From Collinsella sp. (GTDB lineage: Bacteria > Actinomycetota > Coriobacteriia > Coriobacteriales > Coriobacteriaceae), in assembly GCA_018381235.1 (NCBI GenBank), contig JAGZSF010000010.1:227620-291619 (forward strand): a stretch of DNA of 64,000 nucleotides. Reading direction: 5' to 3'. Below are positions 15,880-24,532 of this stretch, piece by piece (position 1 is the first letter of the stretch; each line of letters starts with the position of its first letter). The position numbers were made by a program, and so were the translations under genes. The notes beneath the pieces are model-generated. The model did no database searches and was not told the DNA's origin. It saw nothing but the letters and a program-made list of their open reading frames with translations.

Positions 15880-17280
15880 CTAATCAACCACGTGGGTCGT
15901 GGCGACCTGTTTGAGCCAGGCCGCCGACTTCTTAAGACGGCGCTTATAGCCATCCATCAGATCGACCTCGACAAAGCCATAGCGATTCTTAAAGGCATTG
16001 GCCCAAGACCAGTTATCGATGACGGCCCAATAATGGTATCCGCGGCACTTGGCGCCCTCGTCGATGGCCTTGGCCACCCACTCCAGGTGCTGACGTACAA
16101 AGTCGACGCGGTAGTCATCCTGGATGGTTCCTTCGGCGTCACGGTTCTTGTATTCGTCCATGATGCCGATGCCGTTCTCGGAAACGAACCACTCAAGATC
16201 GGGGTAGTTCTTAGCGCAGTCCATGCCAAAGTCGTAGAGGCCCTGCGGGTAGATCTCCCAGCCGCGGCTCTCGTTCATAACGGCGTCGGGCCATACGTAC
16301 TCGTCGGCAAAGTGCGGCAGGCCGTACTGGTCGACCTTGCTCGCCGGCGCCTGAACACGCGTGGGGTGGTAGTAGTTGCAGCCTAGCCAGTCGACAACAC
16401 CCTGCTTGAGGATCTCTTGGTCGCCGGCGCGGAACGGGAGCTTAACGCCGCCCTCGGCCAGGCTGTCGAGCACGTCGGCAGGAAGCTCGCCCTTGGTGAT
16501 GAGGTCGAGCCACCAGCGGTTGTTGATGCCGCTGGTCATGCGCACGGCCTCGAGGTCCGCCTCGCTGGGGTTCTCCTTGGTGTAGACCGGGGTAAAGCAG
16601 TTGATCATGCCGATCTTGGCATCGGCGCGAATAGCGCCCTCGTCATAGGCGCGACGATAGTTGGCCACGGCCAGCGCGTGCGCCAGCGAGATGTGATACT
16701 GCACGGTGCGGGCGCGGTTGAAGTCGTGGAGCTGCGGGAACCACACGCCCTCCTGATAGCGCTGCTCGGGCTCGACGATGGGCTCGTTAAAGGTGAACCA
16801 GTACTTAATCTCCTGGCCAAACTCGTGGAAGGCGACGTCGGCGTAATGTGCGTAAGCCTCGACAACCTCACGGCTCTCCCAGCCGCCACGGTTAAAGAGG
16901 TAGGTGGGCATGTCAAAGTGGTACAAGTTGACAAACGGCTCCAAGCCGGCTTCGCGAGAGGCGCGGAACAACTCGTGGTACCACGCGGCACCTTCCTCGT
17001 TGAGGTTGCCGTCGGCATCGAGCAGACGGCTCCACTGGATGGAAGTGCGATAGGTATCCAGACCCAAGTCCTTCAAAATGCGAAGGTCTTCCTGGTACTT
17101 GGCCATAAAGTCATTGCCGGCGTAAGAGCCAACGCGGTTGTAGAACGAACCCAGATCCTGGATGGACCAGGTGTCCCACAGGTTCTCGAGCTTGCCGCCC
17201 TGGTTCCACTGACCCTCAGTCTGCGGGCCGGACATAGCAGCGCCAAAGAAGAAGTCGTTGGGCAGCTGATACTGTGCCAT
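15880..17280 (-). CDS. Family 1 glycoside hydrolase, probable 6-phospho-beta-glucosidase
   Basis: Cleaves the phosphorylated beta-glucoside delivered by the adjacent PTS. 466 aa, typical GH1 length. The acid/base Glu is in YWFTFNEPIVEPE (about 165-177), the nucleophile Glu in LEWFVSENGIGIMDE (about 370), and the N-terminal signature in FFFGAAMSGPQTEG. The ATG at 17280 is preceded by GAGGA; an in-frame TTG immediately upstream is less likely. A promoter with overlapping regulator-type sites lies at 17448-17475. First gene of the operon. Confidence 0.92.
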   Translation of the reverse strand: MAQYQLPNDFFFGAAMSGPQTEGQWNQGGKLENLWDTWSIQDLGSFYNRVGSYAGNDFMAKYQEDLRILKDLGLDTYRTSIQWSRLLDADGNLNEEGAAWYHELFRASREAGLEPFVNLYHFDMPTYLFNRGGWESREVVEAYAHYADVAFHEFGQEIKYWFTFNEPIVEPEQRYQEGVWFPQLHDFNRARTVQYHISLAHALAVANYRRAYDEGAIRADAKIGMINCFTPVYTKENPSEADLEAVRMTSGINNRWWLDLITKGELPADVLDSLAEGGVKLPFRAGDQEILKQGVVDWLGCNYYHPTRVQAPASKVDQYGLPHFADEYVWPDAVMNESRGWEIYPQGLYDFGMDCAKNYPDLEWFVSENGIGIMDEYKNRDAEGTIQDDYRVDFVRQHLEWVAKAIDEGAKCRGYHYWAVIDNWSWANAFKNRYGFVEVDLMDGYKRRLKKSAAWLKQVATTHVVD

Positions 17281-17312
17281 CAAAGTCCTCGCTTTCGTGT
17301 TCTAGAGCTTCC

Positions 17313-17406
17313 GGTTGGAGACGGGTTTGCTTTGGCAGGTTATCCGGCGCGGGCGCGCACCGGCCATACCGATATCCAACCCGCCAAAACAAAACCGTCC
17401 CCAAAC
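17313..17406. repeat. REP-like GGGGAC inverted repeat
   Basis: Left arm GTTGGAGACGGGTTTGCTTT... (from about 17324) pairs imperfectly with the right arm ...AAAACAAAACCGTCCCCAAAC (to 17406). The inner part is GC-rich (GGCGCGGGCGCGCACCGGCC). It lies just upstream of the GH1 gene, between it and its promoter, so it would be transcribed in the 5' leader. Confidence 0.75.
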
Positions 17407-17447
17407 GGTCGATCCTGTTGTGCGGAAGGATTCCGTTCGTTGCTTAA

Positions 17448-17475
17448 ACTATAGCGCTCTAATTTTAAAAGTAAA
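17448..17475 (-). promoter_or_regulatory. Probable promoter of the cellobiose PTS/GH1 operon
   Basis: On the minus strand, TTTACT (complement of 17470-17475), a 16-nt spacer and TATAGT (complement of 17448-17453) form a sigma70-like promoter. The -35 box overlaps an AAAAGTAA motif (17467-17474) that recurs near the divergent regulator gene. Confidence 0.6.
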
Positions 17476-17512
17476 GCGTCTTTTTCTTTTTTCTTTCTCG
17501 AACTTCTTAGAT

Positions 17513-17562
17513 AAAAGTAATATGGATGCCCTGTTGAGGGTTATACTTACTTTTTGTATTCA
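17513..17562 (+). promoter_or_regulatory. gntR promoter with putative operator half-sites
   Basis: AAAAGTAA (17513-17520) and its inverse TTACTTTT (17547-17554) bracket TTGAGG (17534-17539). With a 17-nt spacer that leads to TATTCA (17557-17562), a plausible promoter for the regulator. A third AAAAGTAA lies in the divergent promoter at 17467. Binding by the GntR protein is inferred from position. Confidence 0.5.
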
Positions 17563-17584
17563 TATATGTCGGAAAGGAGGTTCC

Positions 17585-18304
17585 ATGATTCCCAAATACG
17601 AGGCGATAGCTGCAGATATTCGTCGAAGTATCGAGGATGGCGCTCTTAAACCGGGCGACAAGCTTCCCACCGTCGTTGAGTTCTGCGAGCTCTATAGCGT
17701 TTCCAAAATCACCGTCAAACGAGCTATCGAGCAAATCACCGAGGAAGGTCTTATTACCAGCCGGCGCGGATCGGGTACCTACGTTAAGGACACGGCGGGA
17801 CTTCCCGGCCAGGCGTTTTTCCAGGGCAAAAACGACCGTGCCCAGGGCTTTTCGTATGAGCACCGCGGGGAAAAGGTGACCTCGGTGGTCTACGATTTCT
17901 CGATTGTTAATCCACCAGCGGACATCGCAGCCCAGCTGGGAATTGCCGAGGATGACTTTGCCTATCACGTCGTGCGCGTGCGTCAGGCCGATGGGAAGCC
18001 CATCGTTATCGAGTACACCTACATGCCCCTCGAGCTGATTCCGGGGCTGAAAAAGAAGGACCTGTACGGATCGGTCTACCATTTCATCCGCGAGCAATGC
18101 GGGCTGAAAATTTCGAGCTTCCACCGTACCATTCGCGCCGTGGCAGCAACCGAGGAAGAAGCCGATCGCCTGGACACCAAACCTGGCTCTCCCCTGCTCG
18201 AGCTCACCCAGATTGGCTTTTTGGACAGCGGCGCCGCCTTTGAGTATTCGGTCTCGCGCAACGTTGGCGACCGCTTTGAGTTGCACAACATAACGTTGGC
18301 ATAG
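17585..18304 (+). CDS. GntR-family (HutC/UTRA) transcriptional regulator
   Basis: Probable repressor of the divergent cellobiose operon. The ATG at 17585 has AAAGGAGG 4 nt upstream; the longer open frame from 17315 has no ribosome site. 239 aa. A winged helix (MIPKYEAIAADIRRSIEDGA...GSGTYVKD, 1-72) precedes a UTRA ligand domain (about 95-235) with FAYHVVRVRQADGKPI and the C-terminal FEYSVSRNVGDRFEL. UTRA regulators often bind phosphorylated sugars. manA follows on the same strand after 68 nt. Confidence 0.92.
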   Translation: MIPKYEAIAADIRRSIEDGALKPGDKLPTVVEFCELYSVSKITVKRAIEQITEEGLITSRRGSGTYVKDTAGLPGQAFFQGKNDRAQGFSYEHRGEKVTSVVYDFSIVNPPADIAAQLGIAEDDFAYHVVRVRQADGKPIVIEYTYMPLELIPGLKKKDLYGSVYHFIREQCGLKISSFHRTIRAVAATEEEADRLDTKPGSPLLELTQIGFLDSGAAFEYSVSRNVGDRFELHNITLA

Positions 18305-18372
18305 GTTTTTGTAGTCATCCGGGCGCTCGCTTTGAGCTGTTTTGTGCAGCGCCCGCACAACACAATGGGGGT

Positions 18373-19311
18373 ATGAACATGTCCGATTTGATTAAGCTGA
18401 CGCCGATCTTTCACGAGAAGATCTGGGGCGGCCGCCAGCTCGAAACCGTATTTGGTTACGACATTCCCGATGGTCCCATCGGTGAGTGCTGGGCCATCTC
18501 GGCCCATCCCAACGGCGACTGCCAGATTGCTGAGGGACCGTACGCCGGCCACACGCTGTCGTGGCTGTGGGCCGAGCACCGTGAACTTTTTGGCAATTGC
18601 GAGGGCAAGGAGTTCCCGCTGCTCATTAAGATTCTGGACGCCAAGGACGACCTTTCGATCCAGATTCATCCCAACGACGAGTACGCCGCCGAGCACGAGA
18701 ACGGCAGCCTGGGTAAAACCGAGTGCTGGTACGTGCTGGATTGCGAGCCCGGCGCCACGATCATCGTCGGCCAGCGTGCTAAAGACCGCACCGAGGCCGC
18801 ACAGATGATCAAGGACGGCCGCTGGGACGACATGCTCAACGTAGTACCGATCCACAAGGGCGACTTTTTCCAGATTGATTCCGGTACCGTTCACGCCATC
18901 AAGGCCGGCACGCTCATTTTGGAAACGCAGCAGTCGTGCGACGTGACGTATCGCCTGTACGATTACGACCGCCCCGGCACCGATGGCAAGCTGCGTCCGC
19001 TGCACATTGAGCAGAGCCTGGATTGCATCAACTTTAACGCGCAGGCACCAACCGACGGCACCGTAACCGCGCCCGAGGTGGATGGCGTAACCGAGCTCGA
19101 GTCCAACCCCTGCTACACCGTCGATCGCGTGCGCGTTAACGGCAGCAAGACCCTCGACCAGCGCTGGCCCTTCATGTGTCTGTCGGTCATCGACGGCGAA
19201 GGCACCATCTGCGGCGACCCCGTCCACAAGGGAAGTCACCTGCTGGCTCCGAGCACCGTGGACCAGATTGAACTTGAAGGCAAGATGGAACTGATCATCT
19301 CGCACCTCTAG
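18373..19311 (+). CDS. manA: Mannose-6-phosphate isomerase, class I
   Basis: Zinc enzyme that interconverts mannose-6-phosphate and fructose-6-phosphate. 312 aa, the length of the short Firmicutes-type enzymes. Zinc ligands appear in IQIHPNDEYA (about 97), the Glu of GKTECWYVLD, and GTVHAIKAGTLILE (about 174). The active-site Arg region YRLYDYDRPG follows. GGGGGT precedes the ATG at 18373. A strong terminator follows at 19336. Confidence 0.93.
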   Translation: MNMSDLIKLTPIFHEKIWGGRQLETVFGYDIPDGPIGECWAISAHPNGDCQIAEGPYAGHTLSWLWAEHRELFGNCEGKEFPLLIKILDAKDDLSIQIHPNDEYAAEHENGSLGKTECWYVLDCEPGATIIVGQRAKDRTEAAQMIKDGRWDDMLNVVPIHKGDFFQIDSGTVHAIKAGTLILETQQSCDVTYRLYDYDRPGTDGKLRPLHIEQSLDCINFNAQAPTDGTVTAPEVDGVTELESNPCYTVDRVRVNGSKTLDQRWPFMCLSVIDGEGTICGDPVHKGSHLLAPSTVDQIELEGKMELIISHL

Positions 19312-19335
19312 GTCGCACCAACAACCCAAACGCAA

Positions 19336-19373
19336 CAAGGGGCTCTCCCGTCCATGTGCGGGAGAGCCCCTTG
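19336..19373 (+). terminator. Stem-loop downstream of manA
   Basis: AAGGGGCTCTCCCG (19337-19350) pairs perfectly with CGGGAGAGCCCCTT (19359-19372) around an 8-nt loop. Only a short T-rich tail follows (TTGCCATATCTATTT), so it may be a weaker terminator or an mRNA-stabilising stem. Confidence 0.75.
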
Positions 19374-19455
19374 CCATATCTATTTATCAGCCCACCCGGC
19401 TCTCCAGATCAAAAAGCGAACGAGCAGAGCGACGTTCGCAAGCACCGTTACCCAA

Positions 19456-19585
19456 GGACCTGGGCGGGCGTATAGGGCAACATCGATCGCGAGTTCCGCA
19501 CGCAAAGGAGAGCACTTAATGTGCTCTCCGTCTTGCGCAGGACTGCCCGAGCAGGCGATGTTGCCCTATACGCCCGCCCAGGTCC
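19456..19585. repeat. Long perfect inverted repeat (30-bp arms) with inner hairpin
   Basis: The arm 19456-19485 (starts GGACCTGGGCGGGCGTATAG) is a perfect reverse complement of 19556-19585. The 70-nt interior contains a second perfect 9-bp hairpin, GGAGAGCAC (19507-19515) with GTGCTCTCC (19521-19529), extended by CGCAA/TTGCG. It lies between the convergent genes manA and pcrA and ends 8 nt from the pcrA stop. Confidence 0.93.
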
Positions 19586-19592
19586 GCCAGGA

Positions 19593-22493
19593 TCACGACA
19601 GCTTGACGATCGGAGCAAAGCCCTTCATGAGCTTTTTGGTCTGGCCGGTCTTTTCGAATTGAACCTCGATCATGTCTCCGGCGACCGAGATCACGGTACC
19701 CGTGCCAAAGGTCTTGTGGCTCACGGTATCGCCCGCGGCAAAGTCCTGCGATGCGCTGGCGCGATCGACCTTGCGCTCCACCGTCGGGGACACCTTGGAC
19801 GAGGGCTTTTTGGCTCGCGGCGCGCCCGAGCCAAAGGTCGAGGCAACACGGCCGGCATCGGGCGAAACCCCACGATGGCGCTCGGTCCCGTAGCTGCTGC
19901 CGCCAAAGAAATCGTCAAAGCTCAATCCGCCGCGCGAACCGGAACCGCCGGTCGAGCGCGTATGCGAGCCAAACACCTTGCCGCCATACATATCCGAGCC
20001 CATGCCCGAGCCAAAGGTGCCGTGACGGTCGCCGCGCTTCTCCCAGCCCGTGCCCTCAAAACCGGCAGAGCCGATACCGCTAAACTCGATATCCTCAAAC
20101 GGAATCTCGTTGAGGAAGCGCGAGCGCGGGTTGGCAGAAGTCGAACCGTAGGTGCGACGCGTGGCCGCATAGGTCAAGAACAGGCGCTTACGGGCACGCG
20201 TGATGGCGACGTAGGCCAGGCGACGCTCCTCCTCGAGCTTGCCCGGGTCATCGCTGCCGCCAAAGTCGTGCACGTGCGGGAAGATGCCCTCCTCCATGCC
20301 GGCCACGAACACCGCGGGGAACTCCAGGCCCTTGGCGGAGTGGATGGTCATCATGGTGATGGCATGCGTCTCGCCGGCCAGAGAATCCAAGTCGGAGCGC
20401 AGGGCCAGCCACTCCATGAGTGCCGGCAGTGCCTTACAGGTAAGCGGACCGTAGGTGCGCTCGATCTCGTCGGCATGCACGGCACCCGCCGGCATCTCCG
20501 TCGGCGCGGCATAGGCGTTACCCGCGATGGCGGCGGCCAGGGCATCCTGCGGAGACAGCGCCGGAGCGGCTAGGCTATCGAGCGGGTTGGAACCAGCGGC
20601 GTCGCGAGCGCCGACCAGCGCCTCAAACGAGGATGCCGGGGCGGACGGTCCCGGCTCGGGCGCGGGCGCACTCACCACGACGGGCTCGGGCTCGGCGCTG
20701 ACAGGCACATCGGCAACACCGGCAGCGCGCAGCTCTTCTAGGCTCTCGAGCGTACCCTCGATATCCTCGTGCGTCTCCTCAAATTCGGCGGCGACGCCCA
20801 GGAATTCCTGGATGTTCTCGGCGCGGCTCTCGGACTCCATGGTGCCCTCGGCGCGGAAGGCCTGCAGCAGGCCCGTCTTGTCGACAATCATCTCGACGAC
20901 GTCCTTGAGCTCGCCGTCCATGCGACGGCCCTCGCGCACCAGCGACACAAAGCTCGACAGGCCGTTACGCACCTTGGCGCTAAACATGCCTGTCTCGGCT
21001 GTTGCGATCTCGCAGGCCTGAAAGAACGAGCAGCGGTTGTCGCGTGCCAGCTGCTCAATCTTTTGAATCGAGGTGGAGCCGATGCCGCGGCGCGGCGTGT
21101 TGATGACGCGCTTGACGCTCATCTCGTCGGCCGGGTTCACGATCATCTTGAGGTAGGCCATGACGTCGCGGATCTCGGCACGGTCGAAGAATCGCGTGCC
21201 GCCCACAATCTTGTAGGGCACGCCCGCGCGCAGGAACATATCTTCGAGGATACGCGACTGGGCGTTGGTGCGATAGAACACGGCGATATCGTCATAGCTC
21301 GTACCTTTGGCATGCAGTTTCTCGATCTCGCCGGCAATCCAGCGGCCCTCGTCGCGCTCGTCGCTCGCCTGGAAGGCCTGGATCTTCTCGCCATCGCCCT
21401 CGGCCGTAAACAGGCGCTTATCCTTGCGCTGCGAGTTGTGGCGAACCACGGCGTTGGCGGCGCTCAGGATATGGCCCGTGGAGCGGTAGTTCTGCTCCAG
21501 CTTGACGGTCTTGCAGTTTTTAAAGTCCTTCTCAAAGTCCAGGATGTTGGTGATGTCGGCGCCGCGCCAGCTATAAATGGACTGATCGTCATCGCCCACG
21601 ACCATGAGGTTTTGGTACTTGGCGGCCAGCAGGTTGGCGATCTCGTACTGGACGTGGTTGGTGTCCTGATACTCGTCGACGCTAATGTAGCGGAAGCGCT
21701 CCTGGTACTTGTCGAGCACCTCGGGGCGGGTGCGCAGCAGCTCGAGCGTGCGCACGAGCAGGTCGTCGAAGTCCATCGCGTTGGCGGCGCGCAGGCGGCG
21801 CTCCAGCTCCAGATAGACCTGCGCAGCCTTTTTGTCATTAGGGCTGTCGGCGGATTTGAGCATGTCCTCGGGCCCGATCATGGCGTTTTTAGCCGAGCTG
21901 ATCTTGCTGCGGATCATGTTGATGGGGAACTGCTTTTGTTCAATGCCGAGCGCCTGCATAATGTCGCGCACCATGCGCTTTGAGTCGTCATCGTCGTAGA
22001 TGGTGAACTGCCCGGTGTAGCCCAGCAGGTCGGCGTCCTCGCGCAGCATGCGCACGCACATGGCGTGGAAGGTGCACACCCACATGCCGCGGGTGCCGCT
22101 GGGGATGAGCGCTGCCAGACGCTCGCGCATCTCGGCCGCGGCCTTGTTGGTAAACGTGATAGCCAGGACCTGCCAGGGCTTAACGCCCAGATCGCCAAGC
22201 ATATGCGCGATGCGGAAGGTCAGGACGCGGGTCTTGCCCGAGCCGGCGCCGGCAAGGACCAGCAGCGGGCCCTCGGTGGTCAGGACCGCCTCGCGCTGGG
22301 CGGGGTTCAGGCTATCGATATCGACGAGCGGCTTGGCGGGTTTGGGTGCCGGCGCGGGAGCGTCGTAGATGTCGAGCGGAACGAGCTCGGGTTCCGGCGC
22401 GGCGGGGACGGTGTACGCATCGAGCGGCACGGGTTCCGGCGCGGGCGGCACGGGTACCGCAGTGTTCTTTTCCCAGGGCAGGGGCTGGGTCAT
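19593..22493 (-). CDS. pcrA: ATP-dependent DNA helicase PcrA/UvrD type, with N-terminal extension
   Basis: Superfamily 1A 3'-5' helicase for repair and replication-fork processing. The ATG at 22493 (MTQPLPWEKN) is used, with GAGGAG upstream. 966 aa versus ~730-750 for typical PcrA. Q motif LNPAQREAV, Walker A GAGSGKTRV, motif Ia TFTNKAAAEM, motif II VDEYQDTN, motif III DDDQSIYSWRGA, QNYRS, motif V MTIHSAKGLEF and motif VI YVAITRARKRL are all present. Two additions stand out: a Pro-rich N-terminus of about 65 aa with repeated EPVPLD-type units, and a Pro/Ala/Glu insert of about 80 aa in subdomain 2B. The Gly-rich C-terminal region ends in a Tudor-like domain (GDTVSHKTFGTGTV). Confidence 0.95.
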   Translation of the reverse strand: MTQPLPWEKNTAVPVPPAPEPVPLDAYTVPAAPEPELVPLDIYDAPAPAPKPAKPLVDIDSLNPAQREAVLTTEGPLLVLAGAGSGKTRVLTFRIAHMLGDLGVKPWQVLAITFTNKAAAEMRERLAALIPSGTRGMWVCTFHAMCVRMLREDADLLGYTGQFTIYDDDDSKRMVRDIMQALGIEQKQFPINMIRSKISSAKNAMIGPEDMLKSADSPNDKKAAQVYLELERRLRAANAMDFDDLLVRTLELLRTRPEVLDKYQERFRYISVDEYQDTNHVQYEIANLLAAKYQNLMVVGDDDQSIYSWRGADITNILDFEKDFKNCKTVKLEQNYRSTGHILSAANAVVRHNSQRKDKRLFTAEGDGEKIQAFQASDERDEGRWIAGEIEKLHAKGTSYDDIAVFYRTNAQSRILEDMFLRAGVPYKIVGGTRFFDRAEIRDVMAYLKMIVNPADEMSVKRVINTPRRGIGSTSIQKIEQLARDNRCSFFQACEIATAETGMFSAKVRNGLSSFVSLVREGRRMDGELKDVVEMIVDKTGLLQAFRAEGTMESESRAENIQEFLGVAAEFEETHEDIEGTLESLEELRAAGVADVPVSAEPEPVVVSAPAPEPGPSAPASSFEALVGARDAAGSNPLDSLAAPALSPQDALAAAIAGNAYAAPTEMPAGAVHADEIERTYGPLTCKALPALMEWLALRSDLDSLAGETHAITMMTIHSAKGLEFPAVFVAGMEEGIFPHVHDFGGSDDPGKLEEERRLAYVAITRARKRLFLTYAATRRTYGSTSANPRSRFLNEIPFEDIEFSGIGSAGFEGTGWEKRGDRHGTFGSGMGSDMYGGKVFGSHTRSTGGSGSRGGLSFDDFFGGSSYGTERHRGVSPDAGRVASTFGSGAPRAKKPSSKVSPTVERKVDRASASQDFAAGDTVSHKTFGTGTVISVAGDMIEVQFEKTGQTKKLMKGFAPIVKLS

Positions 22494-22642
22494 GGGCGAC
22501 TCCTCATCTGACGGACGGCGCGCCTGCGGGCAGCGCCATAGTTTGAGCCGTACCAGTATACCGAGCCGCGCGGACACCGACGCAAATCACACCACGACTC
22601 CGTGCGCCGCCATCAGGCACGCCCCAGCGGATTTGGCGCAAT

Positions 22643-22689
22643 GGGGTCAAGTTAGTCTGTACCACGTTGGTGCAAAGAAACCTGACCCC
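22643..22689. repeat. REP-like GGGGTCA/TGACCCC element
   Basis: GGGGTCA (22643-22649) and TGACCCC (22683-22689) bound a 47-nt segment containing the internal pair CCACGTTGG. It lies in the 358-nt gap between pcrA (start 22493) and uppP (stop 22852), which holds no gene. The terminal GGGGTCA is typical of REP sequences linked to RAYT (Y1) transposases, from general knowledge. No transposase gene is in the window. Confidence 0.65.
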
Positions 22690-22763
22690 CGATGCACCAA
22701 TCACGGAGCCACCGATGTCATGGTAACGGCAGCGAGCGGCGGCCAGAGCGAACAAATTGGCAT

Positions 22764-22812
22764 GAAAAGGGGGGCGGCATAGACCTTTTGGTCATGCCAC
22801 CCCCTTTGAATG
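22764..22812 (-). terminator. Terminator downstream of uppP
   Basis: On the minus strand, GGGGGTGGCATGACC pairs with GGTCTATGCCGCCCCCC (two mismatches) around AAAA, followed by CTTTTCATG. It lies about 40 nt past the uppP stop. Confidence 0.8.
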
Positions 22813-22851
22813 ACAAGTTGTCGCCCTGACCGCCGCGCAGCGTCGACTAAG

Positions 22852-23832
22852 TTAGAGGCCGAGCATCGGCTCCAAGACGAAGAAGTACGCAAGCACCACG
22901 ATGCCCAGAATGATGCGGTAGACGCCGAAGCACTTGAAGTCGTGACGGCGGACGAAGCCCATAAGCCACTTGATGGCGATGAGCGAAACCACAAAGGCCA
23001 CAACGCAGCCCACGCCCAGGATGGCGACCTCGTTGGCACCGAACGTACCGCCCTTGATGAAATACTTGACCAGCTTGAGCGCACTCGCGCCAAACATGAC
23101 AGGGATGGCCAGGAAGAACGTAAACTTGGACGCCACCGAACGCGTGCAGCCCAAAAGCAGGCCGCCGATGATGGTAGAACCGGAGCGAGACGTACCAGGC
23201 ACCAGCGAAAGCACCTGGAAGCAGCCGATACCCAGCGCAGTCTTCCAGCTCAGGTCCTCGAGCGTGGCGATGGAGCCAAAGTCCAGATTCTCGTCATCGT
23301 CCTCATCCTCAGCGGTAGCCGCGGTGGGCGCCGCAAAGTGCGCACCGGCGGGACGTCCACCCGACACCACAGCACGCGAACCAAACGAACCGGCAACGGC
23401 CATTTCCTCGCGCTTGCTCGCGCGCCAGTTCTCGATCACGATAAACAGCACGCCGTACACAATGAGCGCCAGCGCCACGACGGGAGCATTGTAGAAATGC
23501 TCCTCCATCCAGTCGTTGAGCGGCAGACCGATCGCCGCCGCAGGAATGCAACCGAGCACAATCTTGCCCCACAGCACCCAGGTGTCGCGACGGCCCTCCC
23601 TGCCCTTGCTGGGCGAGAACGGATTGAGCTCATGGAAGAACAGCACACAGACGGCCAGAATGGCGCCGAGCTGAATCACGACCAGGAACATATTCCAGAA
23701 CGTCTCGCTCACGTTCATCTTGACGAACTCGTCCACCAAGATCATGTGACCGGTCGACGAAACAGGCAGCCATTCGGTGATGCCCTCGACCAGGCCCATG
23801 AAGGCAGATTTTAGAAGCTCGATAATATCCAA
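22852..23832 (-). CDS. uppP: Undecaprenyl-diphosphatase UppP (BacA), with acidic insert
   Basis: Membrane phosphatase that recycles undecaprenyl pyrophosphate for cell-wall synthesis; its activity confers bacitracin tolerance. Start is TTG at 23832 (MDIIELLKSAFMG) with GAGGGGG upstream, matching the family N-terminus. The signature EGITEWLPVSSTGHMIL lies at about 16-32 and PGTSRSGSTI at about 209. At 326 aa it exceeds the usual ~270 because of a cytoplasmic insert (about 137-190) rich in Ala and ending in an acidic EDEDDDEN run. Confidence 0.94.
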   Translation of the reverse strand: MDIIELLKSAFMGLVEGITEWLPVSSTGHMILVDEFVKMNVSETFWNMFLVVIQLGAILAVCVLFFHELNPFSPSKGREGRRDTWVLWGKIVLGCIPAAAIGLPLNDWMEEHFYNAPVVALALIVYGVLFIVIENWRASKREEMAVAGSFGSRAVVSGGRPAGAHFAAPTAATAEDEDDDENLDFGSIATLEDLSWKTALGIGCFQVLSLVPGTSRSGSTIIGGLLLGCTRSVASKFTFFLAIPVMFGASALKLVKYFIKGGTFGANEVAILGVGCVVAFVVSLIAIKWLMGFVRRHDFKCFGVYRIILGIVVLAYFFVLEPMLGL

Positions 23833-24081
23833 AGGGACCCCCTCGTTAGACACCCGCCGGTAGATGTTCTGCGGACGATGCGGGCGATGTCCCATTATCA
23901 ACCGTTGGCGGTGCGACCGCGCCTACCCTTACCAAAAAACTCGCCCGTTCACAGAATTGCGAGCAGTCAAACCGAAATCCTTGGGTATAACTGCAACAAG
24001 ATAAAGTGTCCGGCGGCCAACGCGCCCGCGCCCGCCCGACGCACGAGCCCCGCGCCCGTGCGATAGACCAAGGAGGAAACC

Positions 24082-24519
24082 ATGAACGAGGGCTACACCA
24101 AGGTATTTGTTTCACTCGACGGTACTGAGCAGCAGGATTTTGTGCTCGCACGCGCCATCAAGGTCGCCGCGAACAACGGCGCCAAGCTGATCATCGGCCA
24201 CGTCATCGATTCCACGGCGCTCGAGAGCGCCGGTTCCTATCCGGTCGATCTGGTCAACGGCCTAGAGGAGGCATTCAAGAACTCCATCGCCAAGCAGCTC
24301 GAAGAGGCCAAGGCCAATCCCGATATTCCCGAGGTCGAGGTTATGATTCGCGCCGGCCGTATTCGTGAGACGCTCAAGGACGAGATGCTCGACGTGGTCA
24401 AGCCCGACCTGGTGCTCTGCGGCGCCCGCGGCCTGTCCTCGATCAAGTATGCGCTGCTGGGTTCGATTTCGACGTTCCTGCTGCGCAATACGGACTGCGA
24501 CATCTTGGTCGTGAAGTAG
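24082..24519 (+). CDS. Universal stress protein (UspA family)
   Basis: Cytoplasmic 145-aa single-domain Usp, probably ATP-binding: the C-terminal pattern GARGLSSIKYALLGSIS matches the G-2x-G-9x-G(S/T) nucleotide signature at about 113-129. AAGGAGG lies 5 nt before the ATG at 24082. It is monocistronic and followed by a large nested hairpin and a terminator. Usp proteins of this type are induced by growth arrest or stress; the exact role is unknown. Confidence 0.92.
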   Translation: MNEGYTKVFVSLDGTEQQDFVLARAIKVAANNGAKLIIGHVIDSTALESAGSYPVDLVNGLEEAFKNSIAKQLEEAKANPDIPEVEVMIRAGRIRETLKDEMLDVVKPDLVLCGARGLSSIKYALLGSISTFLLRNTDCDILVVK

Positions 24520-24532
24520 CTTCCTTCCCGTC

